From contig ML210182.1 of NCBI GenBank assembly GCA_004369085.1, forward strand, positions 62,001 through 126,000: 64,000 nt of DNA, in the 5' to 3' direction. Position 1 is the stretch's first letter. The number at the start of each line of letters is the position of its first letter. Positions 36,510 to 52,458 of this stretch are shown here, piece by piece. This DNA is from Coprinopsis marcescibilis. Lineage: Eukaryota > Basidiomycota > Agaricomycetes > Agaricales > Psathyrellaceae. The notes beneath the pieces are model-generated. The model ran no database searches and had not been told where the DNA came from. It saw nothing but the letters and a program-made list of their open reading frames with translations. A program made the translations under genes and the position numbers.

Positions 36510-37386
36510 TTACGGGTTTATGGGTTTCTGGCCGTTCTTGCACCAGCCATCACTATTCCGGATGTAGTTGATACTTCCGTCTGGTTGAGTCTGACCACCT
36601 GTGTTAGTTGCATCCTTGCTGCTGTGGCATTTGGAATACAAAGAGCAAGTCAACTTCTTGCTACCATCCTTGCCATTGACATCGTTGTAGCCTGTCATGA
36701 AAGAATTAGAACGTCCGCACGAATGACCGGCGATGATACACTCACTGTTGGCAAAGTTGCACTCTTTCACCGTGTTACACATACTCTTGCAGTCTACAGC
36801 GAACCGCATGAACGAGATGCCAAAGAAAAAGGGCATCAATATTCTTACCAGCGATAGTGTCAACAAGTCCGAACGTCAGGTAGTCCCCAGCTTGGGTTGC
36901 TCCGGTGAAATTCTTGAAGGTTTGGTAGTAACCATCACTCGGCGGGGTTGGGGGTTTTGGAGTGGGGTGACCAGGCCAAGGCCACCATGGGCCTGGTGGG
37001 TGTGGGATCCAAGGCCATTGTGGGGGCTTCGGTGGGACCCAAGGCTTAGGGCATTGAATAAGCCACGGGAACCATGGCAAAACTCCACAGATAGGCTGAC
37101 GAAAGGCGGATAGAGGTCAGTATACATTCTCTGGCGCATACATAGACACACATACCCCGTGCAACCATGGAAGCCAGGGCCAAAGCCAAGGAAACTGTCC
37201 ATAGTACCAACCAGGACGAGCGTTGGGCTCCCATGGTTTGATCGGGCCTGCGCCGTAGAAGTTTTCTGCGCTCATGTCGACACCACCAAATAGTGCGCTA
37301 GGATCGGCTTGGACAGTGACAGAGGCTGATTGAGCCCCCGCCGAGCCAACGGCCAAAGCGATAGCGAGAACCTTGCTGAGTTTCAT
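36510..37386 (-). CDS. Small secreted Cys-rich protein (PAN/apple-like), copy 2
   Basis: ATG at 37384-37386; signal peptide MKLSKVLAIALAVGSAGAQS. Exon 1 ends with a Trp/Pro-rich stretch (GWYYGQFPWLWPWLPWLHG) at a gtatgt donor. Exon 2 starts cag|CCTATCTGT and reads ICGVLPWFPWLIQCPKPW, then a Pro/Trp linker with PPKPPQWPWIPHPPGPW. The conserved core follows (DGYYQTFKNFTGATQAGDYL), then DCKSMCNTVKECNFANS, and in the last exon GYNDVNGKDGSKKLTCSLY, GGQTQPDGSINY and NSDGWCKNG. Compared with copy 1 the core and C-terminus are well conserved, while the linker has expanded into a striking Trp/Pro-rich segment. Likely extracellular; ligand unknown. Confidence 0.72.
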
Positions 37387-38336
37387 GCTTGAGCAACGAT
37401 AAGCAGAACACAAAGGCAAGAACTGATTCTGCAGAAGATTAGGTCCATTGCTGAGGTTTTTATATGTCGCCTAGAGCTGAAAGGTCGAGAAAGAAGACAG
37501 AAGAACGCAGACCCCAAGATCAAAGCAAAAAGATTGCTGTTGTTCTTTGGCAAATGATACTAGGTCTTCCTGTTCCTAAATCCTTGTCAAGGTGAGAGAA
37601 AGAAGCTGGTGGAGTACGTCTTGACCGTTCAACACCCCTAAGAACTAGGTTGCTTCAATTATGTCAATCGTGGGGAAGCAGTCATCTTTGTTCCGTTGGC
37701 GAGACATACGGTTCCTAGAGAGGCATACTAGTTGATGCTGCTGTGGAGACCCACGGCCGAACTTGAAGGAAGGGTTGCCAGCATAGCACACAGACCCATC
37801 CTAGTGCTGGTGGGGGTGTTCCTAGCCACGCTAGAATGCTGCACATTTGACGTCTACATTTCCTGCAAACCAACTCGGCGGTCGATTCGGGATTGTTGAC
37901 CAGTCTGTCAGACGCCAGAAGATGAAAAAAAAAAGAATCACAGAAGGACAAATAGACACAGCTATTTCGAGTCGAAGAACTTCCACCTGAGTAGATCTGA
38001 AGGATTTGAATGTCTTCCAGACCTAGATACCAAGATTGGAGGGGTTTACAAGGGTTGATGACGGGCGAAAGCAAGCAGTCCCAGAAGTCCCGATGTCACG
38101 GTACTAGTAGGTAAATGATTGAATAATTGAATTTCAAAGTCAGAACATCTCTTACAGCCCACCACCATCTTCTTTGTCGGATCGCTAGACTGCGAAAATA
38201 CAGTCTCTGCTGTAAATCTGACATTGAGCATCGGCAGAGAGGGACTGAAAAATATATCTGTTTCGTTGCTTACTCTCTAGGTCGGCCGCACTTTTTTATC
38301 CGCAACCACATTTACAAGAACCCAGGGCGTCAAACC
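37387..38336. other. Divergent promoter region
   Basis: About 950 bp between head-to-head genes (copy 2 secreted protein and MCP1-like gene). A short A-run lies near 37925-37933. No exon is supported. tttttatatg around 37458-37467 could be the TATA element of the minus-strand gene. Confidence 0.35.
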
Positions 38337-39169
38337 ATGGATGGAACACGTCGGAACCAGCTCTATCGAGCATTGACAAAAGCTATTCATGGATCTTCAC
38401 CATTTATCACCATATTTGCCTTGGTTCATTTATCCGCACCACTCCTGGCAAACCTCGGCGGCTCCTCGCTGGCATCACAGACCATGGTGCGTCAAGTGCA
38501 ATGCATCCATGAATGGAACCACCAGAGCTGATGGACTGCGTTCCGTTTCTCACCTCGTTCTGATCAAATCAACAGCTGCTAGGCCGGGAATACTACCAGA
38601 CGAGCTTTGGAGAGGCAGCACTGGTCATAACCCCAATAACCGTGCACGTCTTGAGTGCTTTGCTGAAGCGTCTCCTAGCCAGCACATCCTCCGACCCCAA
38701 GAACGCCCCGACTCCCCGACCTATAACGAGCCCGCTCTCAGTTACTGGATATGCAACCGCACTTCTTTTCCTCCCAATCCATTACCTATCTCACAGGTCT
38801 GATCCAACCTCAGAAGCACCGCCAATCTTCGGTGTTGGACCTGCAGAACTGGACTTTGAATTCGTCAAGTTGGGTTTACAGCGGTGGCCAGTCAGAAGTT
38901 GGATTTTATATGGCGGTCTGGTCCTCTTTACATCCATTCATGTCGCAGATGGTATCGGTCTTTTGTGGGCGACCTATTTCAAGCCCAGTAGCGACTCTGG
39001 CAAACAAGTTCGAAACCGTAAACTGAGAAGAAGGCTGGCTCTTGGAGGGGTCGTTCTCCCTACTTTGACAGGAATTTACTTCATAGCCCAAGAGCCTCTA
39101 ATGACTTTCAGTTCAACGGCCGGTCGATACACTGCTTCATTTATGCGATCATTTGTGTACCGTATTTAA
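38337..39169 (+). CDS. MCP1-like mitochondrial membrane protein (DUF1691 family)
   Basis: Two exons (38337-38486, 38576-39169), in phase, give 247 aa. The acceptor aatcaacag at 38567-38575 places LLGREYYQTSFGEAALVITP directly after the donor, which matches the expected family sequence. Several hydrophobic helices are present: FITIFALVHLSAPLLANL, ALVITPITVHVLSALL, YATALLFLPIHYLS, WILYGGLVLFTSIHVADGIGL and LALGGVVLPTLTGIYF. The motif SIHVADGIGLLW is typical of the MCP1 transmembrane domain. In yeast Mcp1 is an outer-mitochondrial-membrane protein that works with Vps13 in lipid homeostasis. Length and topology fit. The 3' end overlaps or nearly abuts the 3' end of the ATPase gene on the other strand. 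Confidence 0.8.
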
Positions 39170-39346
39170 TGATACCCATCGCCGCCAAATCAAATTTCAA
39201 ATGATGAAATAAATCTGAGACCGAGACAAGCAAGCAGAAGGCAGGAAGAAGAGAAGAAGATACGGATCTAAATCGAAGCTTTATCATTGTCGAGAACCAC
39301 TGGCGCGCATGCTCAAGGTCCTCATCGTCGGGACTAGAGAGATAAA

Positions 39347-44251
<4,905 letters not shown>

Positions 44252-45298
44252 GGGGCCAGAGGTGGATGAGGTAGAAAGGAATGAATGGGGAAGTCAATGT
44301 CAATCATCAAGTATTAGTTTGATTTATTCAGGACTTGAAAGGGTCCACGAATTTGGCGCGTCCACAACGGTGACCAGGCCGTGGGGGTTTGAGCAATCAC
44401 CTGGAGGATAATGTGACGAAAATATTAACCCTCAGTTTGGACATCGAATGGCCAAAAGCCCTCATTGGCCACACACCACAATATCTTTACAATCTGGTTA
44501 GCGTGGGGGATCCAAGTTCCGTAAAAGGTTATTATTAAAGTGAATGTGAAAGATAGCAAAGGCACGACAACATACGAGTTCATGAGAGATTTTCGCCATA
44601 GGGTCAAGAGAATATTGGCCAAATTTCTGCCTTTCGTTTTGAGACAAAATTTTATTTACATAACGAAGCCTTCATACTTATCACATGCTTCTAGCACTGC
44701 AATGAGGGCCACATTTTGGGGGCCAAAAAGTCTGAGAAAAATCCATGAACAAAGTTTACATCTTATCTATGGCACCTGTACTTAACCGGTAACCTATTGT
44801 GCCGTTGTAAACCCATCCAAATATGAAAAGTTCATTGAAGTATTTAGAAATCATTTTGGAAACCTACAAATATCAGGGCCCCACTCAAGGTGCTTTTGTC
44901 TCTGCCAGCTATAGTGACCGTTACCACCTTGGGCCAGGCTGCACTATTATGGGACTTTAGGGACTCAACATAAATCTTTCAATAAATGTAACCTATTGTC
45001 CAAGGTTTTTGATGGTGCAGGACTCATTGTTTGAGGATGACATTTGGGACACCCAGAAATGCACACCAGAATGTTGCATTTGATCTTGAAGAGACTAAAT
45101 AGATCCATTGCTGCAGTGAATATATGACAATGAATAAACTCTTGATCTCTTACCACAACGTAGCACAGCCTCGGGTCCGCACTGCATTCCTAATAGAAGG
45201 CCCTCAGCTACTCATAGAGCATCTTAGAGTAATCACACAAATAACAAACCATTGCCTAAAGGTGACACTGGCAACCCATACTCTCAAGAAAGAAGAAA
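44252..45298. other. Region upstream of LINE ORF1, probably including its 5' UTR
   Basis: Contains the promoter of the ATPase gene at its left end, then about 900 bp of T/A-rich sequence without a long open frame. Some or all of the latter should be the 5' UTR of the LINE. The exact 5' boundary cannot be placed because no target-site duplication was recognised. Confidence 0.35.
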
Positions 45299-46774
45299 AT
45301 GCCCCCCCAATCACAACAGAGACGAAGTGAACAAGGCAACAAGCCCGACATCCCCGATACTGCCAGCGCGAGGAAAGTCCTACTTAGAGAGGGAATACTA
45401 AAGTCAGAAGACAAGGGGAACTCATGGCAGTCAATGATCAACTGCCTAGGAAGGTATAGCAAAGGAGGGATGTCAACGTTAATGATGACAATCCAAGTCC
45501 ATTGCTGTTTCACCGCTGTTACAATAATGATGAAAGAATTACTCACCAAAGACCAGGCTCATGAAGAGGCAGCCAGCCGAAGACACACAGAAATGAGGAC
45601 ACTCCTCAAGGATGAAATCGAATGCGCAAAAGACAACCTACAGATCGCCCTCCAAAGTGGACTCAACGACATACAGAAGATGGTGGAGGACCTTGCCAAG
45701 TCCCACCTGCCTGCCAATACACGCCCCAACTATGCCAGCATAGTCACAGCAAGCACCTCACCTAAGGACGCCAGAATCATGGCCAGACACTCGATAAAGC
45801 AACACCAAACAGTTATGGCCATACCCCCAGAAGGGAGAGGGCTTGAACCCGCCATGGACAACATCCAAATGAAGAAAGCGGTCCAAGAAGCGTTAGGCAC
45901 CATAATGGGCAACAGCAAGCTACGAATCCGAACAGCACAGCAACAAAAGGGAGGAACCTCAGTACTAATCGAAATGTTGACCAATGAAGGAGCCGACTGG
46001 CTCATGAAGGACAACAATGCGTCAAAACTAGTGGAAGAGCTGAGGACCAAAATTATTGAGCAAAACTACACAATGATTGTGAAATTCGTTCCACTGACAT
46101 TCGATGAGGAGAAGGAAATAACAGAAATACTTGAAGACAACAACATCCCAAAGGAAGAACTTGTCTACCTCTGGTGGATAAAGCCAAAGGAGAAGCGAGC
46201 CCCCACTCAGCAGGTAGGACACATGTTACTGACACTTACCAACCCAATCACTGCAAACAGATGCATAGAAGAAGGCCTCACAATACACAGTCAAGCACAA
46301 ACAACAGAGAAGAGCAAAAACAAACCACTCAAATGCCTCAAATGCCAAAAATTCAGCCATTATGCGAAGGACTGCCTACAACAACACGACACATGCAGTG
46401 GATGCAGAAAGGATGGACATAGGATACTCAACTGCACCAACAGAAACAAATGCTGATGCATATACTGCAACACTAATGACCACTCCAGCTCTGACAGATC
46501 CTGCCCAATCTTCCTAAAGAAATGTGGAGAACACAACGAACGTCACCCAGAAAACCTTCTACCATACTTTGTCACAGACCAGCCCTGGACTTGGCCCAGT
46601 GTGCACAGGGGGATACCTAATGGCAGATTCACTGCAAGGTGGAAACCTGCTAATCAGCGAGAATGCAAACAGGCATCAAGATCGCCATCCTGCTTGCAGC
46701 CACCCAGCCCAAGGGACACACAAGACACGCTAACAGACAACACTGGAATAGAACAACAGACAACGCTGGAATAG
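45299..46774 (+). pseudogene. LINE ORF1 (gag-like, three zinc knuckles)
   Basis: The frame is 491 codons, with one in-frame TGA at 46454-46456. The N-terminal half has a coiled-coil-like part (about residues 90-130: KDQAHEEAASRRHTEMRTL). A middle RNA-binding-type region follows. Near the end are CX2CX4HX4C knuckles (CLKCQKFSHYAKDC and CSGCRKDGHRILNC) and, just past the TGA, a third variant (CIYCNTNDHSSSDRSC). The TGA falls between knuckles two and three, and the frame stays open to TAG at 46772-46774. This shows that the stop is secondary. It would form the RNA-binding particle of the element. Confidence 0.8.
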
Positions 46775-46796
46775 AACAACACCCACCGTCTAACAC

Positions 46797-49700
46797 ATGA
46801 ACAGAAACGATAACACTAACCACAATGGAAATGCAACAAGACAGAATGGTAACGATGACAATAGATTCCACTTTAAGGCTAGCAAGAACAGGTTATGGAT
46901 CCTACAGCTGAACGTAGTGAAATCGCTGACTGCCCAACTTGCCCTACTCAATGACACCCACCTCAGCAAAGACTGGGATATCATCCTACTTCAGGAGCCA
47001 AGTCTAACATACTACAGAAACATCCAAACACCTACTCACTACAGGCCAGTATACCCGCCTGGACACCACAATAACAACAATGACCCATGATCAGGCATAT
47101 GGATAAACACCAAACTCTATACAAACTCATGGCAAGAAATCAACATACCAGGCATGATCAACATAACAGCAGTCCAGTTCAGAGATGGAGACAACAAGCT
47201 AAGCATATTCAATGTGTACAATGCATACAAAGATTACAAGTCCATAGATGCACTACACTCGTTCATGGAAGCAAACAGGGAAGACATATATGGCAATGGG
47301 GGTCAGGCCATGTGGTGCGGTGACTTCAACCATCACCACCCCCTCTGGGATGATGATGCCAACATCCGACTGTTCACCAACACAGCACTGGAGGCCGCAG
47401 AACGACTGATCAACCTGACAACTGAATACGACATGCACCAAACATTACCAAAAGCCATCCCAACACTCTGCCACCAACACACCAAGAAGTACACCCGCCC
47501 TGACAATGTATTTGCCTCACAAGGAATACAAGAAGGACTCTTATACTGCAACACGGTACCCGAGATACACCCGGCCCGCACTGATCACTTTCCCATAGTC
47601 ACAGTAATTGAATTTCGTAGAGAGCCCACCCCACGTCGTCCTACCTGGGACTACCGCATGGCTGACTGGGGTGAATTTAAGGAGGTTCTGAATGATCTCC
47701 TTGAAACCCAGGAATGGCCAGCAATAGAAGACACAAACAAATTCAACACGCAGGTAGAAACACTGACTAACATACTTCAAGAAACAATACACGCAACTGT
47801 CCCTGTATGCACAGGGTGGTTGGGAGCAAAGCGATGGTGGACAAAAGAACTATCAAACAAAAAGAAGGAAATTGGGAAGCTGAGTAACAAACTATACAAA
47901 TACAGGATGGCTGAAAACCCAGCAGATAGGGAGAAACTCACGAATATGGAAACAGCATTCAAGGACATGGTTGAACTTGCCAAGCTAGAACACCAGGAGG
48001 AATACCTAGAAATGGCAGAGGAAAACAACATATGGACAATTAGTAAATACCTGACAAACCCAGTAGGAGATGGCGGCCGCCAACGCGTGCCGTCCCTACG
48101 ACCTGCTGGCCAAAATGGTGGGACGGAAATAACAGACAATCAAAGCAAAGCCAGTGAACTGGCCAAATCCTTCTTCCCCCCAAAACCAAATACCTCAACT
48201 GTCCCCACTAACCCTAACTACCCAGACCCCCTAGAACCGGCCCTGCTGATCACCAAGGAACAAGTCGAGGAGCATATCAAACGACTCTCCCCATATAAGG
48301 CCCCAGGCCTAGACGGTATTGCCAATGCTGTATTCAAAGAATGCACTGACATACTCTTGCCCATCCTAGCCCACATCTTCACTGCTGCAATAGAATTAGG
48401 AATATACCACTCAAGCTGGATGGAATCCATCACATGTGTACTCAGGAAGCCTAGGAAACCTGACTACCAACAAACCAAGGCATACCAACCCATAGCACTG
48501 CTATCCACCACTGCTAAGCTCCTATCATCCATAATTGCAGATGACATATCCAGACTGATTGAAGCTAACACCCTACTGCCAGATACACACTTTGGCGGCT
48601 GCCCTGTCTGTACTACCACTGACGCACTTCACTACCTTATCGATAGGATTAAAACAGCATGGAGAAAACGAAAGGTAGTATCAGTACTATTCCTCAACGT
48701 TGAGGGTGCATTCCTGAATGCAGTAACAGATTGAGTCATACATAACCTACGACGACGAAGAGTACCCGAAAAATACACCCAACTGGTCACAAACATGCTA
48801 AGCGATAGAAAGGCCAAACTGCGCTTTGATGATTTCCAATCAGACTTCATAAACATCAATAATGGCATCGGGCAAGGATGCCCACTCTCCATGCTCATCT
48901 ACATCCTATATAATGCTGACCTGCTTGACATACCCAGGAACCCGCAAAAGGAAGACGCAGTGGGATACATAGATGATGCGATCCTCATTGCGACAGGAGA
49001 CACATTTCAAGAAACGGTTGACACATTGTGGGATATGATGGAAAGAGACAAGGGTATGTTCGAGTGGTCAACTAACCACAACTCCAGATTCGAAATCACC
49101 AAAGTGGTGGTAATGCACTGCACCAGGCAAAATATCACAGACGAGAATGGCGAAAAGACCCCAGCCCATCAAAGTGCACCCCTGCTCATCCTAAGAGGTC
49201 AAACCATAGTGGAAGTACTGGAATACAAATACCTAGGGGTAATAGTGGATAGAGAGCTAACATGGCAGCAGCACATGATGCGAGTGGTAGAACAGAACAC
49301 CAAATGGGTCAACCAATTTCAAAGAATGGCTAATCAAGCCAAGGGTATTAACAAACGGCTGATGAAACAGCTTTACAGATCGATTGGCATACCCAGAATG
49401 ACATATGCGATCAATGTATGGTATGTACCACTGTCAAAAGCAACAGGGGCTAGAAGAAGCTCCAGGTCGGTAAGAGTGACCAAACTCCTTGCAAAGATCC
49501 AATGAACAGCTGCCATAGCAATCATGGGAGCACTACATTCAACAGTGTCCGACGTCCTTGATGCGCACACTGACATACAACCCATACAGGTAACCCTCAA
49601 GGCTGCTTGCCAGTGCGCATATGCATGTACATGCACACTACCAGTAAGCCACCCCCTACACCACATCATAACTGAACAATTTCGGCAAAAGGACAGCAAA

Positions 49701-50430
49701 CGAGCCCATGCGGGTCTGCTCACACTGCTAGCAGGAATATTCCAAACAGACCCTGCAAAAGTAGAAAAGATAGGTCCATGAATACGATGAGCCAGGTACC
49801 AACTGTGCTTCAACACCAACATAGCACCAACAAGGGAAGCATCTATAGAGCAAGAAAGAAAAGACAAAGCCCCCATCTGAATCTACTCGGACGGTTCTGG
49901 ATACAAAGGAGGCGTTGGAGCGGCAGCAGTGCTATACAGGGGTAACACACTCCAGCCACACCAAGTGATGTGAATGCACCTAGGAGACGAAAAAGACCAC
50001 TCAACCTATGAAGTGGAAACAGTGGGAGCAGTATTGGCAGTGTACATGGCTATACTGACTGGTCGTGCCCTAATTGGACAACAGAAGCTAACCCTATATA
50101 TAGACTGTCAAAGCGTCATCCAGAGCCTCATAATGGCAAAACCAGGACCAGCACAGTACCTTCTTGATGAATTTCACAACATGATGGACACCACCCATAA
50201 AAAAGGCCACCTAGAAAAGAAGCTCAAAATCCATTGGATATTGGCCCACAGTGATGTCAAAGGCAACAAACGCGTTGATCGAGAAGCAAAACTTGCCGCC
50301 CAAGGAAAACAAAACAACACAGCAACACTGCTTCATCCAGATATCCTACGCCGACCACTACCAATATCCAAATCCAAGCTGAAACAAGCAATAAAGGAGG
50401 AAGCAAAAAGCACAAGCAGGGCGATATGGG
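46797..50430 (+). pseudogene. LINE ORF2: endonuclease, reverse transcriptase, RNase H
   Basis: Starts ATG 46797, 22 nt after ORF1's final stop. The endonuclease has WILQLNVVKS, IILLQEPS, WCGDFNHHHPLWDD and RTDHFPI. The RT has SPYKAPGLDGI, then FLNVEGAF, where the usual catalytic Asp is Asn, and an intact YIDDAIL. The RNase H has YSDGSGYKGG, a Glu in TYEVETVGA, YIDCQSV and HSDVKGNKRVD. In-frame TGA codons lie at 47088, 48732, 49503, 49779, 49788, 49878 and 49971. No TAA or TAG interrupts the frame, and no frameshift was needed to follow it. The end is lost in the gap at 50431. Inactive. Confidence 0.85.
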
Positions 50431-50910
50431 NNNNNNNNNNNNNNNNNNNNNNNNNNNNNNNNNNNNNNNNNNNNNNNNNNNNNNNNNNNNNNNNNNNNNN
50501 NNNNNNNNNNNNNNNNNNNNNNNNNNNNNNNNNNNNNNNNNNNNNNNNNNNNNNNNNNNNNNNNNNNNNNNNNNNNNNNNNNNNNNNNNNNNNNNNNNNN
50601 NNNNNNNNNNNNNNNNNNNNNNNNNNNNNNNNNNNNNNNNNNNNNNNNNNNNNNNNNNNNNNNNNNNNNNNNNNNNNNNNNNNNNNNNNNNNNNNNNNNN
50701 NNNNNNNNNNNNNNNNNNNNNNNNNNNNNNNNNNNNNNNNNNNNNNNNNNNNNNNNNNNNNNNNNNNNNNNNNNNNNNNNNNNNNNNNNNNNNNNNNNNN
50801 NNNNNNNNNNNNNNNNNNNNNNNNNNNNNNNNNNNNNNNNNNNNNNNNNNNNNNNNNNNNNNNNNNNNNNNNNNNNNNNNNNNNNNNNNNNNNNNNNNNN
50901 NNNNNNNNNN
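50431..50910. other. Assembly gap (480 N)
   Basis: Unknown bases. By comparison with the right LTR, about 385 bp of the left LTR of the Gypsy element should lie at the right end of this gap, along with the LINE/Gypsy junction. Confidence 0.99.
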
Positions 50911-51024
50911 GACTCATTATCAAACATACCAAACTTCCGAAAGTATTCCATCTGTATCTCCAAATAATCTTCATCCGTGAGTTCCCGTTCTTCGTCATGT
51001 TCCACTATTGAAAGCGGTGTAACA
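50911..51024 (-). repeat. 3' LTR of element 1 (partial, visible part)
   Basis: Matches 57916-58029 at 112 of 114 positions. In the sense direction it begins TGTTACACC and is preceded by the polypurine tract GAACGGGGGTAA. The remainder lies in the assembly gap. Confidence 0.93.
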
Positions 51025-51057
51025 TTACCCCCGTTCTGGATTTGAAGTCTCCTGGCT

Positions 51058-52383
51058 TCAATCTCTGTGGTAGTCGTTGTTTCCGTACTCGTCAAAATCA
51101 TAGGCGGGGGAGTTCCAGTCATTGTCGTCATCGTCGTAATACCGAGTACGTGTGCCCTTAAGGCGATTGGGGTAAAGCTTGTTAAGGCGACATTCGTCGT
51201 CGTCTGGGAGGTGACGAGGGGCTTCTTCTCCACAGGTTTGGCATTCGTACTGATGGGGGCAGAGAGCTTTTAGGTGTCGATCTGAGCGGCAGGTGAAACA
51301 GAGCTTTTTGCCGTCTCGAGTGATTGGAGGTGGTCAAGGGGTTCGGGTTGTTCCAAAATTGGGAATACGGTTTTCTTGATTAGACCAAAAGGTTGAAGAT
51401 CCCGGAGTAGGACTCATCCAAGTATCTTGTTGTGATCCTTTGTCACGGATAGTGGAAGTTGGGTTGGCGAGTCCGATCAATAGTAGAACGGTTTTTTGGG
51501 GTCGTTTGGAAGTCGACTGTTTTCCCCCTTTGACCATTGGAGAAAAATGTTGTATGGATTTGTGATGGTTTCTTGTCGGTCCTCGGTCAACTCCTTTTCC
51601 TTTTTCTGTTGCTCGGGTGTTGGTTGTTGAGGTCGGTCGATTGGATCCTGGTTGAGGATTTGTTGATTTCGAGAGATAATTTTCTCGAGATTGGTTGGTT
51701 TCTCGTGTTGGCGAAGGTCGGGAAGAGGGTGTCGAATTCTGAGGGGGCGGTTTCTTAATCGTTGGTCGGGTAATTTCAACAACCGATTCATCTGACTTTA
51801 CTGTTTCCTCTTTCTCTTCTTTGTTCTTTCGATGTTTCTTGTCGCATCGCATTAGAAGATAGATCCATGATTCTTGGAGAGTTCTTCCGAAAGCATCGAG
51901 ATCAGTGAACTGTTGTCGAAGGTCGTGAAGGAGTCTCTTTGTATCTTGAATCGATTTGCATAATCGTTCCCTTTGATATACGAATTGTTGAAATGAAAGG
52001 TAGGTGTCGGCGTCCGCATTGCCTGATTGATCTTGGTCTCCGTTCATGGGGTCGAGTCGGTCAGTTGGGATAGAAAAGAACTGATCGGATCCAATAACCC
52101 GATAGTACCATTCAGCAATTTCTTCTTCTTCTTTGTCAATGGCAGTGCGGAAGGTACTGTCAAAACCTTCTCGTCGGGGGTGATCCTTGGTAGGTGGGTG
52201 TTCAAATCGTTTCGGTTTGTAAAGTGGGTGGTTGTAATTGGCGTATTTTGCGTTCTGTTCTCGTTCGAGTTCATCGTCCGAATTGGTTGGGTACTCCAAT
52301 CCGTATTTTCCTGGTCAGTGAGGGGTTGGAAAGATAAGTTTGTCGGAGTAAACAGGATTGGTGATTTCGATGTTTTGAGACAT
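51058..52383 (-). pseudogene. Element 1 ORF3: env-position zinc-knuckle protein
   Basis: Same strand as gag-pol, starting 75 nt after the pol stop. The frame from ATG 52383 to the TGA at 51058-51060 is 441 codons, cut by TGA at 52315-52317 and 51334-51336 but otherwise open. Order: HPLYKPKRFEHPP and STFRTA near the start; a helical region (ERLCKSIQDTKRLLHDLRQQ); a long Ser/Thr/Pro/Asn-rich linker; then two knuckles, CFTCRSDRHLKALC (CX2CX4HX4C) and CQTCGEEAPRHLPDDDEC (CX2CX6HX5C). An acidic Asp/Tyr tail ends it. No signal or membrane segment, so it is not an envelope protein. Element 2 has a homologue in the same place. Role unknown; nucleic-acid binding is inferred from the knuckles. Confidence 0.8.
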
Positions 52384-52458
52384 TGTTAAACAAATTGGAT
52401 CTGGAGTGGGTTTAATCTTGTGGTAGATTGAAGTTCTAGTGTCGATTTGTTCTTGTCT

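Noticed and set aside
46454..49973. Alternative genetic code with TGA read as an amino acid, suggested by TGA-only interruptions
   Set aside because: Host genes in the window use TGA as a true stop (AA9, P450 copy 2, GH3, ARC-like gene's neighbours). CpG decay in transposons explains the pattern.
51058..52383. ORF3 as a degenerate envelope gene
   Set aside because: No signal peptide, membrane helix or Cys-rich ectodomain; instead it ends with zinc knuckles.
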